A stretch of 64,000 bases of DNA from Celeribacter ethanolicus (GTDB lineage Bacteria; Pseudomonadota; Alphaproteobacteria; Rhodobacterales; Rhodobacteraceae): the NCBI RefSeq assembly GCF_001550095.1, contig NZ_LRUC01000052.1, positions 124,001 to 188,000 on the forward strand, written 5' to 3'. The notes below the pieces were generated by a model. It was not told where the DNA came from, did not search any database, and worked only from the letters and a program-made list of their open reading frames with translations. Both the position numbers and the translations under genes were made by a program. Shown here in pieces: positions 15,946 to 24,959 of this stretch; position 1 is the first letter of the stretch, and each line of letters opens with the position of its first letter.

Positions 15946-17115
15946 ATGCTGCGCCTTCTTGCCCTCCGCTTCGCCTTCCTGTTCACCTTGCTGGGCCTTG
16001 CCCTGCCCGCCAACGCCTTTGAAAGTGCGGCGCGGGCCGTCTGGGTCTATGACCTGACCACGCAGACGGTGCTGATGGAAAAGGATGCACAAACGCCGCT
16101 GCCGCCCGCGTCCATGTCGAAGCTGATGACGATCAACATGCTGTTCGAAGCCCTGCGCGACGGGCGTGTGACGCTCGACACCCGGTTTTCCGTCTCGACC
16201 CGGGCCAAGAACATGGGCGGTTCGACCATGTTCCTCAACGAGACCGACCGACCGACCGTCGAGGAACTCATTCAGGGCATCGTCGTGCTGTCCGGCAATG
16301 ACGCCTGTGTCACCGTGGCCGAAGGGCTTGCGGGCACCGAGGACAATTTCGCGCGGCTGATGAACGAACGCGCCAAGGCGCTCGGCATGGAGAACTCGAC
16401 CTTCGCCAATGCCTCCGGCTGGCCCAACCCCGGCCAGCGCATGTCGGTCGAGGACCTCGGCATCCTCGCCGTGCGCCTGATCTCCGAATTCCCGGAATAT
16501 TACGGCTATTTCGGCGAGCAGGAGTTCCCCTATGACAACCGCGCGCCGCAGAACCGCCACAACCGCAACCCGCTTCTGAAACTCGGGATCGGAGCCGACG
16601 GGCTCAAGACCGGGCACACAGAGGAGGCGGGCTATGGTATGGTCGGCTCCGCCACCCAGGGCACGCGCCGCGTCGTTTTCGTGATCTCCGGGCTGGCGAC
16701 CGATGCCGACCGCGCCCAGGAAGGCGAGCGCATCGTCAACTGGGCCTTTCGCCAGTTCGCCGAGAAAACCGTAGCGGAAAAAGGCCATGAATTCGCCCGC
16801 GCCAAAGTCTGGATGGGCGATCAGACCGAGGTCGGTCTCGTCGCGCCCGAAGAGGTCTCGATCCTGCTGCCCGGCGCCCAGCTCGAAGAGCTGAAAGGCG
16901 AGGTGGTCTACACCGGTCCGTTCGAAGCGCCGATCACCCAGGGCGACACGCTGGCCGAACTTGTGATCCCGCGCGAGGACCTTCCCGAAGCACGTATTCC
17001 GCTGGTCGCGGACCGCTCGATTGCCCGTGGCGGCATCGCTCCGAGGTTGCGCACAGCGTTTCTGGTGCTTAAGGACAAGCTGGAGGGACAAACGGGTCTG
17101 GCCGTGTCCGAATGA
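15946..17115 (+). CDS. dacC: D-alanyl-D-alanine carboxypeptidase (PBP5/6 family)
   Basis: This is a periplasmic serine peptidase that trims the terminal D-Ala from peptidoglycan pentapeptides. The 389-residue product has a Sec signal (cleavage after PANA). All three penicillin-binding motifs are visible: SMSK (S56-K59), SGN at about 116-118 and KTG at about 221-223. The C-terminal PBP5 beta domain (about 270-360) and a final amphipathic helix for membrane attachment (LRTAFLVLKDKLEG) are present. The gene symbol is a family-level choice. tmk follows 30 bp downstream. Confidence 0.93.
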   Translation: MLRLLALRFAFLFTLLGLALPANAFESAARAVWVYDLTTQTVLMEKDAQTPLPPASMSKLMTINMLFEALRDGRVTLDTRFSVSTRAKNMGGSTMFLNETDRPTVEELIQGIVVLSGNDACVTVAEGLAGTEDNFARLMNERAKALGMENSTFANASGWPNPGQRMSVEDLGILAVRLISEFPEYYGYFGEQEFPYDNRAPQNRHNRNPLLKLGIGADGLKTGHTEEAGYGMVGSATQGTRRVVFVISGLATDADRAQEGERIVNWAFRQFAEKTVAEKGHEFARAKVWMGDQTEVGLVAPEEVSILLPGAQLEELKGEVVYTGPFEAPITQGDTLAELVIPREDLPEARIPLVADRSIARGGIAPRLRTAFLVLKDKLEGQTGLAVSE

Positions 17116-17145
17116 CCAACCGCTGAAAAGCCTGACGGGAGTGCC

Positions 17146-17757
17146 ATGTTCATCAGCTTCGAGGGCATCGACGGGTCGGGAAAATCGACGCAAGCCCGGC
17201 TTCTGGCCGAAACCCTGCGCAGGGACGGCGTGGACGTGATCCACACCCGCGAACCGGGCGGATCGCCCGGCGCCGAGGAGATCCGCTCCCTCGTACTCGA
17301 AGGCGATCCCGACCGCTGGTCGGCGGAAACCGAAATCCTGCTGTTCACCGCCGCGCGTCGCGATCATCTTGAGAAAACCATCCGCCCCGCGCTGGCCGCT
17401 GGCAAGGTGGTGATCTGCGACCGGTTTGCGGACAGTACCCGCGTGTTCCAGGGCGTCACCCGTGGCGATTTGCAGGACAAGGTCAACCGGCTGCATGACG
17501 AGATGATCGGGGTCGAACCCGATCTGACGCTCCTGTTCGACATGGACCCGCAGATCGGCCTGTCCCGCGCCAAGGGGCGGCAGACCTCAGAAGAGCGCTT
17601 CGAGGATTTCGGGCTGGAATTTCAGGAGAAATGCCGCGCCGCCTTCCTCGCTCTGGCCGATCAATACGCGCGTTTCACCGTGATCGACGCAGCGCGCGAC
17701 ATCGGGCCTGTGGCCGCGGAGGTCGCGACACTTGTCACCGCAAGGCTCAAGGCATGA
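17146..17757 (+). CDS. tmk: Thymidylate kinase
   Basis: It phosphorylates dTMP to dTDP in the cytoplasm. The product has 203 residues, normal length. The P-loop FEGIDGSGKSTQ is at residues 4-15, TREPGG supplies the substrate-binding DR/E-P-G motif, and CDRFADSTRVFQG is the thymidylate-binding signature. The LID region contains RAKGRQTSEERFED. It shares ATGA overlap with holB, the usual tmk-holB pair. Confidence 0.96.
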   Translation: MFISFEGIDGSGKSTQARLLAETLRRDGVDVIHTREPGGSPGAEEIRSLVLEGDPDRWSAETEILLFTAARRDHLEKTIRPALAAGKVVICDRFADSTRVFQGVTRGDLQDKVNRLHDEMIGVEPDLTLLFDMDPQIGLSRAKGRQTSEERFEDFGLEFQEKCRAAFLALADQYARFTVIDAARDIGPVAAEVATLVTARLKA

Positions 17758-18914
17758 GCCCGAGATCTCCCTCCGCACTCGGCGAAATCGACATGGGCCC
17801 GGAGGCGGATTGCGCCCCGGGTGCGCCACATCCGCGCCAGACCGCCACGCTGTTCGGCCAGAACCACGCCGAGGAAAGCTTTCTCGACGCGTTCAACTCG
17901 AACCGGATGCACCACGCCTGGCTGATCACCGGCCCGCGCGGCGTCGGAAAGGCCACGCTCGCCTGGCGCATCGCGCGGTTTCTGCTCGCTCAGCCGATCG
18001 AAGAGGGCAGCGAGTTGTTCGGCGAGGCCCCCCCCGCCCACGACACGCTGGAGCTAGGTCATGAGCACCCGGTCTATCGCCGCTCCGCGCAACTGGCCGA
18101 GCCCCGTCTGTGCCTCATTCGCCGCGAATGGGACGACAAGAAATCCCGCTTCGGCACGGTGATTTCCGTCGAGGAGGTGCGCAAGCTCAACTCCTTCTTC
18201 CACATGTCCGCCACCGATGGCGGGCGCCGCGTCGTCATCGTCGACAGCGCCGATGAGATGAACGTCTCGGCCGCCAACGCGCTTTTGAAAACCCTCGAAG
18301 AACCGCCGAAACACGCCTTTCTGCTGCTGGTCTCGCACCAGCCCTCCCGGCTTTTGCCCACCATCCGGTCGCGCTGCCGCGAGTTGCGCCTTGGCCCGCT
18401 TTCGCCCGAAGATCTCGGTCGCGCCCTTGACGCGGCGGGCTCGAATGCGGCAGACCGCTCGGATGCTTTGGCGGAATTGTCCGCCGGATCCGTGGGGGAG
18501 GCATTGCGTTTGACCAATCTGGGCGGGCTTGAGGCCTATCATGACATCGTGGCGCTGTTCGCCACCCTGCCCCGGCTCGACCGCTCGCAGGCGCTCAAGC
18601 TTGCCGAGGCCTGTGTCGGTGCAGCGAACAGCGACCGCTATGAGTTGACTCTCGGGCTGATCGACCGTTTCCTCACCCGTCTGGCGCGCACCGGCGCGGG
18701 GCATCCGCCGATCGTCGAGGCCGCGCCCGGCGAGGCGGCGTTGATGCTGCGGCTGTCGCCCGACACCTATGCCGCGCGCGACTGGGCGGTTCTGCAACAG
18801 GAATTGTCGGCCCGCGCCCAGCACGCCAAGGCGGTCAACCTTGACCCTGCGGCGCTGATCCTCGATATGGTATTCAAGATCAACGACACGGCCAGCCGCA
18901 TCGCGCGCGAATAG
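17754..18914 (+). CDS. holB: DNA polymerase III subunit delta'
   Basis: This is the clamp-loader subunit. The start at 17754 (386 residues) overlaps the tmk stop; the longer frame from 17631 runs inside tmk and is rejected. A Walker A-like GPRGVGKATLAWRIA lies near residue 58, and the AAA+ core includes VVIVDSADEMNVSAANALLK and the sensor-type region LLLVSHQPSRLLPTIRSRC. The helical collar domain lies beyond about residue 260. The central position in a tmk-holB-tatD-MBL operon is typical of alphaproteobacteria. Confidence 0.94.
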   Translation: MSPRSPSALGEIDMGPEADCAPGAPHPRQTATLFGQNHAEESFLDAFNSNRMHHAWLITGPRGVGKATLAWRIARFLLAQPIEEGSELFGEAPPAHDTLELGHEHPVYRRSAQLAEPRLCLIRREWDDKKSRFGTVISVEEVRKLNSFFHMSATDGGRRVVIVDSADEMNVSAANALLKTLEEPPKHAFLLLVSHQPSRLLPTIRSRCRELRLGPLSPEDLGRALDAAGSNAADRSDALAELSAGSVGEALRLTNLGGLEAYHDIVALFATLPRLDRSQALKLAEACVGAANSDRYELTLGLIDRFLTRLARTGAGHPPIVEAAPGEAALMLRLSPDTYAARDWAVLQQELSARAQHAKAVNLDPAALILDMVFKINDTASRIARE

Positions 18915-18959
18915 CAGGGCGATCTTGGGCAGGGCCAGAGCAGAACAGAGCACCACCCG

Positions 18960-19748
18960 ATGAGCCTTCCCCACATTACCGACAGTCACTGCCATCTGGA
19001 TTTCCCCGATTTCGCCGACGAACTCCCCGAGGTGGTCAGCCGCGCGGTCGACGCAGGTGTGCATCGCATGGTGACGATCTGCACGCGGCTGCGGCAGGTG
19101 GATCAGGTGCGCGCGATTTCCGAGCGCTTCGGTCCTGTGTTCTGGGCGGCGGGCACGCATCCGATGTCGGCGGCAGAGGAACCGATGGCAACGGTGGACG
19201 AGTTGCTCGCGCTGGCCGAACATCCGAAATTCGTCGGCATCGGCGAAACCGGGCTCGATTATCATTACACCGCCGAGAGCGCGGAGGTTCAGAAGACAAG
19301 CCTGCGCATCCACATCGAAGCGGCGCGCGAAACGCAGTTGCCGCTGATCATCCACGCCCGCGACGCCGATGCAGATGCGATGGAGATTCTCGGCGAAGAA
19401 TATCGCAAAGGCGCCTATCCTTGCGTATTGCATTGCTTCACCGCCTCGAAAGAGTTTGCGCTGGCGGCAATGGACTGGGGGTTTTACATTTCGATGTCGG
19501 GCATTACGGCCTTTCCGCGCTCAAAAGAGCTGCGCGACATCTTCCGCGCCGTGCCGCGCGACCGTATTCTTGTCGAGACCGACAGCCCCTATCTTGCGCC
19601 CCCGCCGCATCGCGGTCGACGCAATGAACCGGCCTATACGGCGCACACAGCGGCGCGCGCTGCCGAGACCTTTGAGATGGGCTATGCCGAATTCGCGGCG
19701 CTGACCGAGGCGAATTTCGAACGCCTCTTCACGAAAGCCAAATTATGA
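18960..19748 (+). CDS. TatD-family metal-dependent DNase
   Basis: This 262-residue TIM-barrel hydrolase has DSHCHLDFPDF at the N-terminus (metal-binding His-x-His), GIGETGLDYHY, IHARDADADAMEIL, LHCFTASKEFALAAM and VETDSPYLAPPPHRGRRNEP, the full set of TatD signatures. The start is the ATG at 18960. It lies 45 bp after holB and overlaps the MBL hydrolase by four bases. Confidence 0.95.
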   Translation: MSLPHITDSHCHLDFPDFADELPEVVSRAVDAGVHRMVTICTRLRQVDQVRAISERFGPVFWAAGTHPMSAAEEPMATVDELLALAEHPKFVGIGETGLDYHYTAESAEVQKTSLRIHIEAARETQLPLIIHARDADADAMEILGEEYRKGAYPCVLHCFTASKEFALAAMDWGFYISMSGITAFPRSKELRDIFRAVPRDRILVETDSPYLAPPPHRGRRNEPAYTAHTAARAAETFEMGYAEFAALTEANFERLFTKAKL

Positions 19749-20545
19749 GCGCACGTTTCACCATTCTGGGCTGTGGTTCCTCGGGCGGTGTGCCGCGGAT
19801 CGGCAATATCTGGGGCGATTGCGACCCGCAGAACCCGAAGAACCGCCGCCTGCGCTGCTCCGCACTGATCGAACGCGACGGCCCGAACGGCACCACCAGC
19901 GTGTTGATCGACACCGGGCCGGACATGCGCCAACAGCTATTGAACGCCGGCGTGTCGCGGCTCGACGGGGTGGTGTTCACCCACTCCCACGCCGATCACA
20001 TGCACGGGCTCGATGACCTGCGCCAGATCGTGTTCAACATGCGCGAGCGGGTGAAGGTCTATGCCGACAGCGAGACGGAAAACGATCTGATCGCCCGGTT
20101 CGGTTATGCCTTTGTCCAGCCTGAAGGGTCGAACTACCCGCCCATTCTGGATTTGCATGCCATTCGCGGACCGGTCACCATCGACGGCCCCGGCGGGCCG
20201 GTGACGCTGACGCCCTTGCAGGTCAATCACGGCCAGATCGACGCCAAAGGGTTCCGCGTCGGCGATCTCGCCTATATCCCCGACGTGTTGGAGATTTACG
20301 AACCGACCTGGGCGCTCATGGCAGGGCTCGACACGTTTGTGATCGACGCTTTGCGCTACAAGCCGCACCCGTCGCACGCGCATCTTGAGTTGGCGCTTCA
20401 GTGGATCGAACGCGCCGCGCCAAGGCAGGGCGTGTTGACCAATATGCATATCGACATTGATTACGCGACCGTGGCTGAGGAGACCCCGGATCACGTCACC
20501 CCCGCTTACGACGGGATGGTGATCGAGATCACAGGAGCGCTCTGA
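19745..20545 (+). CDS. MBL-fold hydrolase (PhnP-like)
   Basis: This 266-residue metallo-beta-lactamase-fold phosphodiesterase has ILGCGSSGGVPRIG at the N-terminus and the metal-binding THSHADHMHGLDDLRQ motif. The Cys-containing segment WGDCDPQNPKNRRLRCSALI matches PhnP-like zinc-site proteins. The position immediately downstream of tatD is conserved in many alphaproteobacteria. The substrate is not known here; there are no phosphonate genes nearby. Confidence 0.9.
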   Translation: MSARFTILGCGSSGGVPRIGNIWGDCDPQNPKNRRLRCSALIERDGPNGTTSVLIDTGPDMRQQLLNAGVSRLDGVVFTHSHADHMHGLDDLRQIVFNMRERVKVYADSETENDLIARFGYAFVQPEGSNYPPILDLHAIRGPVTIDGPGGPVTLTPLQVNHGQIDAKGFRVGDLAYIPDVLEIYEPTWALMAGLDTFVIDALRYKPHPSHAHLELALQWIERAAPRQGVLTNMHIDIDYATVAEETPDHVTPAYDGMVIEITGAL

Positions 20546-21483
20546 TGCAGGCGCTGATCGAGGTCATTCTTCCGGTTTTTCTCGTCATCGGCTATGGGTA
20601 TCTGGCGCGCCGGCAAGGCTGGGTCAGCGACGAGCTGGTCGACAGCGTGATGAAATTCGCCCAGAATTTCGCCGTGCCGCTCCTGCTCTTCTCCGGCATT
20701 GCCAAGATGGATCTCGGCCAGAATTTTCACCCGCCGATCCTGATTTCCTTTTACGCAGGCGCGCTCTCGGGCGGGCTTTTCTGTTTTCTGGGCGCGCGCT
20801 ATCTGTTTGACCGCGACCTGACGGATGCCGTAGCCATCGGCTTCATCGGTCTGTTCTCCAATTCACTTCTGTTGGGCATTCCGATCACCGAACGTGCCTA
20901 TGGCGAGGCGGCGCTCGCAGGGAATTTCGCGATCATCTCGATCCATTCGCCCCTGCTTTACGGCATCGGTATCGCCGCGATGGAGATCGCGCGAACGCGG
21001 GGGCTGGGCCTGTCGGGCTTCGGCCTGATGCGGCAGATCGCGCGTTCCGTGCTGCGCAACCCCCTGATCCTTGGCATCACGGCGGGCTGGATCGTCAATC
21101 TTGCTCATATCCCCCTGCCCGCCCCCGTCTGGGATGCGGTCGGACTGATGACCCGCGCGGCAATCCCGGCGGCACTTTTCGGCCTCGGCGGCGTGCTGTT
21201 GCGCTACAAACCCGAGGGCGACATGCGGATCATCGTCTGGGCTGTCTTCGCCTCTCTGGTGCTGCACCCGGCCATCGCCTACGGGCTCGGGCATTTCGTC
21301 TTCGAACTGCCCACCCCGTCGTTGCGCTCCGCCACAATGACCGCCGCCATGGCGCCGGGGGTGAACGCCTATCTCTTCGCCAATATGTACGGCGTCGCGA
21401 AACGTGTGGCCGCCTCTTCGGTGCTGATCGGCACCGGGCTGTCGATTCTCACCATCTGGTGCTGGCTCGCACTCCTGCCCTGA
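20545..21483 (+). CDS. AEC-family permease (auxin efflux carrier type)
   Basis: This 312-residue membrane protein has about ten hydrophobic helices. It opens with LIEVILPVFLVIGYGYLARR, the typical AEC N-terminus, and repeats the fold after a central loop, ending with a helix pair at VLIGTGLSILTIWCWLALL. The start codon touches the previous stop (one-base overlap). It is probably an exporter or organic-acid permease; no substrate can be inferred. The 280 bp after it hold no gene I can support. Confidence 0.88.
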   Translation: MQALIEVILPVFLVIGYGYLARRQGWVSDELVDSVMKFAQNFAVPLLLFSGIAKMDLGQNFHPPILISFYAGALSGGLFCFLGARYLFDRDLTDAVAIGFIGLFSNSLLLGIPITERAYGEAALAGNFAIISIHSPLLYGIGIAAMEIARTRGLGLSGFGLMRQIARSVLRNPLILGITAGWIVNLAHIPLPAPVWDAVGLMTRAAIPAALFGLGGVLLRYKPEGDMRIIVWAVFASLVLHPAIAYGLGHFVFELPTPSLRSATMTAAMAPGVNAYLFANMYGVAKRVAASSVLIGTGLSILTIWCWLALLP

Positions 21484-21763
21484 GCGGGGCCTGTATCACA
21501 CGACCGAAGCCCGGGAACCCGGCACCGCCTTGCCTGCCCGCCCCCCCAGGAGAGCGTTGCGGCAAAGGTCTCAGGTTGCATTTTAAGGAAATCCATCCTG
21601 TCTCGCAGCAAAGCCGCCCCGGCCCCGGCAGGGGTTTTCACAGCTTCGACCCGCTCTTGCCGCAATCCCGCCGCAATGCCCGGGCAAATCGTTAACCAAG
21701 AAAACCGACGCCCGGGCTGTCTCCTGTTCCCTGCGACAGACCTGGTCACACGAGGGCAGGATC

Positions 21764-24397
21764 ATGGCCGTTTACGATATTGAGCTTTACGATTTCGACC
21801 CTGCCGGAGTCATCGGCACCACGACGGGGTCCACCTTCACCTATTCCGGTGGCGGCCCGACCGGCACGGCCACCATCAGCGACAGCAATGGCGCCCTGAC
21901 CGACGACAGCGCTCAGGGCGATCGTGAAACCGCGACCGGCAACATCACCATCGGCAGCACCAGCTCGACAGGGGTGAATGTCGACGCCGAACAGGTCTGG
22001 ACCGTCACCGACCTGACCACGGGTGAAAGCTTTCAGATCGTCCAGCTCGATGTCGAGGGCGGTGGTGCCCAGGGCAAATACACGCTCTCCGAACAGCCTC
22101 TGATCGACGGTCACCAGTATCAGGTCACCGCCTATAGCAGCAATCCGGGGACCGCGAGCGGAAGCAGCACGACACCGAGCTTCACCTATGCCGATTACGT
22201 GTCGACTGCGGATCTGGCCGACGGGATCGTCTCCGGCACCTCCGGCAATGATACGATCGACACAAACTATAGCGACACGGACGGCGATACGATCGACACG
22301 GAGAGCTATACCTCCGGCACGATGCATTGGGACAACCTGGGCAACGGTCAGGATTACATGAACGGCTCCGGCACGCTGTCGGATGCCGGCGTCACCATGA
22401 CCTTCACCGTCACTGACGATGGTGCCGGGGGGCCGGCTTATGACCCGACGGGCACGAGCTACGACGCCAGCGTCTATGTCGACACGGCGAATGGAGAGAC
22501 CTTCGACTCCGGCAGTTCGTTCTTCCTCTTTGGCGACAATGACGCCAACAACGACGGTGTCGCCGATCAGGGCAGTGACACCATGACCATGACCATGGAT
22601 TTCGCCGCCACCGACAGCACCAGCGGGGTGAGCGACGAGGTCTATAACGTCTCGTTCCGGATCAACGATCTCGATTACGCCGCCGGCGGTTTCGTGGATG
22701 TGATCACGATCACAGCCTATGACGCCGACGGCAACGAAGTCACGGTCACGCTCACCGGTGGCAGCGCCATGACCGTCGACGGCAACACCGTGACCGGTAT
22801 CACCGCCACGGCCAGCACCGATGGCAGCGGCTCGCTTCTCGTGGAGATCCCCGGCCCGGTGTCCAGAATCGTCGTCGATTACGACAACGAAGGCGTGAAC
22901 ACCCAGGGCGTGTGGATTTCCGATGTCCAGTTCGATGCCCAGACCACCGATTACGACGATATGGTCGAAGCCGGTGACGGCGACGACATCGTCGCCTCCG
23001 GGCTTGGCGACGACGTGGTTTATGGCGGCACTGGAAATGACACGATTAACGGTGGCACCGGCAATGACACGCTTTATGGCGAAGACGGCAACGACACGCT
23101 CGACGGCGGCGAAGGCGACGACATGCTGTCGGGCGGCACAGGCGATGACACGCTGATCGGCGGCGAAGGCGCGGACGTCAACTCCGGCGGCTCCGGGATG
23201 GACATGATCGACTATTCCGGCTCGGATGCGGCGGTCTCCGTCAATCTTGCCGATGGCACGGCCTCGGGCGGCTATGCCGAGGGCGACACGCTCTCGGGCG
23301 TCGACGGCATCATCGGGTCGGATTACGACGACACGCTGATCGGTTTCGACGGTCAGGGCACCGGAACGGACGCCTATACCAACGTGTTCTACGGCGGTGC
23401 GGGCAACGACACCCTCGACGGCGCGGGCGGCGATGACCGGCTCTATGGCGAAGAAGGTGATGACACCATCTATGGCGGTGACGGCGACGACGTCATCGAC
23501 GGCGGCACCGGCAATGACACGCTTTATGGTGGCGCGGGCGCCGACATCATCGACGGCGGTGACGGCGACGATACGATCTACGCGGGTGGCAGCGACACGG
23601 TCACCGGTGGCGAGGGCAACGACACCATCGTCATCGACCCCTCCCAACTCGACGGCAATGCGATCACCATCGTCGGCTCAGAGACCGGCGACGAGACGGG
23701 AGATGTGCTCGACCTCTCGGCTCTGGGCGAAGACCTCTACCATCGCGGCTCCATCGTCTATGACGAAAACGACCCGGAAAGCGGCACGCTGACGCTGACG
23801 GATGGCACCGTCATAACCTTCTCCAACATCGAAACCATCATCTGTTTCGCCAGGGGCACCCGGATCGCCACGCCCTATGGCGCCCGCCCCGTCGAGGATC
23901 TCAGACCCGGCGATCTGGTGATCACCATGGACAACGGCATCCAGCCGCTGCGCTGGGTCGGCGCGCGCACCGTGCCCGCCATGGGCCGCTTTGCGCCCAT
24001 CGAGATCACGAAAGGCGCGCTTGGCAATGAGGCCGATCTCATCGTCTCGCCGCAGCACCGCATGTTGTTGCAGGGCTGGCGTTCCGAAATGCTGTTCGGC
24101 GCCTCGGAGGTGTTTTCCGCCGCCAAGCATCTTGTCAACGGCACCACCATCCGCGCGCGTCCGGGGGGGCTTGTGAGCTATTACCACCTGATGTTCGACC
24201 GCCACGAAGTGATCTTTGCCGAGGGCGCGGCGACCGAAAGCTTCCACGTCTCCGATCACTCGCTGACCGGCGTGGCGGATGCGGCACGGGACGAGCTTTT
24301 CGGTCTCTTCCCCGAGCTGCGCTCCATGCCGACACGCCACGGCGACACCGCCCGCAAATGTCTCAAGGCGCATGAGGCCGAGCTTCTGGTGGCGTGA
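21764..24397 (+). CDS. RTX calcium-binding protein with C-terminal Hint domain
   Basis: This 877-residue protein is a probable type I secretion substrate. It has no Sec signal. The N-terminal 400 residues are acidic beta-rich domains. Two RTX blocks of GGxGxDxLx nonapeptides lie at about residues 400-480 (GGTGNDTINGGTGNDTLYG) and 540-625. The C-terminal Hint_2 domain (about 693-840) begins ICFARGTRIATPYGARPVED and continues with SPQHRMLL and a late FHVSD. In this family, common in Rhodobacteraceae, the Hint domain is thought to self-cleave. No exporter gene is adjacent; the nearest T1SS is at 1-2164. Confidence 0.9.
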   Translation: MAVYDIELYDFDPAGVIGTTTGSTFTYSGGGPTGTATISDSNGALTDDSAQGDRETATGNITIGSTSSTGVNVDAEQVWTVTDLTTGESFQIVQLDVEGGGAQGKYTLSEQPLIDGHQYQVTAYSSNPGTASGSSTTPSFTYADYVSTADLADGIVSGTSGNDTIDTNYSDTDGDTIDTESYTSGTMHWDNLGNGQDYMNGSGTLSDAGVTMTFTVTDDGAGGPAYDPTGTSYDASVYVDTANGETFDSGSSFFLFGDNDANNDGVADQGSDTMTMTMDFAATDSTSGVSDEVYNVSFRINDLDYAAGGFVDVITITAYDADGNEVTVTLTGGSAMTVDGNTVTGITATASTDGSGSLLVEIPGPVSRIVVDYDNEGVNTQGVWISDVQFDAQTTDYDDMVEAGDGDDIVASGLGDDVVYGGTGNDTINGGTGNDTLYGEDGNDTLDGGEGDDMLSGGTGDDTLIGGEGADVNSGGSGMDMIDYSGSDAAVSVNLADGTASGGYAEGDTLSGVDGIIGSDYDDTLIGFDGQGTGTDAYTNVFYGGAGNDTLDGAGGDDRLYGEEGDDTIYGGDGDDVIDGGTGNDTLYGGAGADIIDGGDGDDTIYAGGSDTVTGGEGNDTIVIDPSQLDGNAITIVGSETGDETGDVLDLSALGEDLYHRGSIVYDENDPESGTLTLTDGTVITFSNIETIICFARGTRIATPYGARPVEDLRPGDLVITMDNGIQPLRWVGARTVPAMGRFAPIEITKGALGNEADLIVSPQHRMLLQGWRSEMLFGASEVFSAAKHLVNGTTIRARPGGLVSYYHLMFDRHEVIFAEGAATESFHVSDHSLTGVADAARDELFGLFPELRSMPTRHGDTARKCLKAHEAELLVA
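22970..23640 (+). repeat. Two RTX nonapeptide repeat blocks
   Basis: Recurring 27-bp units encode GGxGxDxLx repeats (words such as GGCAATGACACGCTTTATGG repeated at 23060 and 23512). They are interrupted around 23200-23390 by a non-RTX segment. A long antisense frame across them is a shadow of codon bias. Confidence 0.85.
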
Positions 24398-24460
24398 TCC
24401 GACAGGCATGACCCGGGGCCGAGGCTTGCATGCTGTGCAATCCCGGCTTGCGTGCATTTA

Positions 24461-24475
24461 ATTTGAATACCAAAT
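24461..24475. promoter_or_regulatory. Candidate MarR operator
   Basis: ATTTG-AATAC-CAAAT is a perfect 5-bp inverted repeat with a 5-base spacer, 8 bases before the marR start codon. The size and position fit an autoregulatory MarR site; unproven. Confidence 0.45.
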
Positions 24476-24482
24476 CATTTTG

Positions 24483-24959
24483 ATGCACATGCAAATCATG
24501 GCGCAAGATGACTCCTCCCCCAAAACCCTGTTCGGCTTTCAGTTCATCCAGCTCTCCCGCCGCTGGCGCAAGGTGATCCATGCCGAGATTGCCCGCGCCG
24601 GGCTGACCGACGCCACATGGGCGCCGCTCGTGCATCTCGAGGCCGATGGCGACGGTATCAGCCAGACGGAACTGGCCGAACGCGTCGCCCTCGACACTTC
24701 GACGCTGGTGCGGCTTCTGGACATTCTCGCGGAGCGCGGATTGATCGAGCGGCGGGTGAACCCGCAGGACCGGCGAGCACGGCTGATCGTCCTGACGCCG
24801 CAGGGCCGCACGGAAGTGCAGCGCATCAAGCGGCACCTGAGCGCGGTCGAGGCCGAACTCCTCACCGGCTTGAGCGAGGCGGATGTGACCGCCCTGCTCG
24901 CCGGGTTCGCGAAAATCTCGGCCCGTGTCGAGGCCACTCTGGAGCAGAAATCCTCATGA
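24483..24959 (+). CDS. MarR-family transcriptional regulator
   Basis: This 158-residue winged-helix regulator has helix SQTELAERVALDTSTLVRLL (about residues 59-78) and the wing VNPQDRRARLIVLTPQGR, both diagnostic. Start choice: ATG 24483; an ATG at 24498 is possible and TTG 24480 is less likely. The stop overlaps the FUSC transporter start, so it most likely represses that efflux gene in response to an aromatic ligand. Confidence 0.92.
   Translation: MHMQIMAQDDSSPKTLFGFQFIQLSRRWRKVIHAEIARAGLTDATWAPLVHLEADGDGISQTELAERVALDTSTLVRLLDILAERGLIERRVNPQDRRARLIVLTPQGRTEVQRIKRHLSAVEAELLTGLSEADVTALLAGFAKISARVEATLEQKSS

Noticed and set aside
21746-23647. A 633-codon open frame antisense to the RTX protein
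   Set aside because: It mirrors the RTX coding repeats; the product is a Val/Ala/Asp-rich low-complexity string with no ribosome-binding site or family motif.
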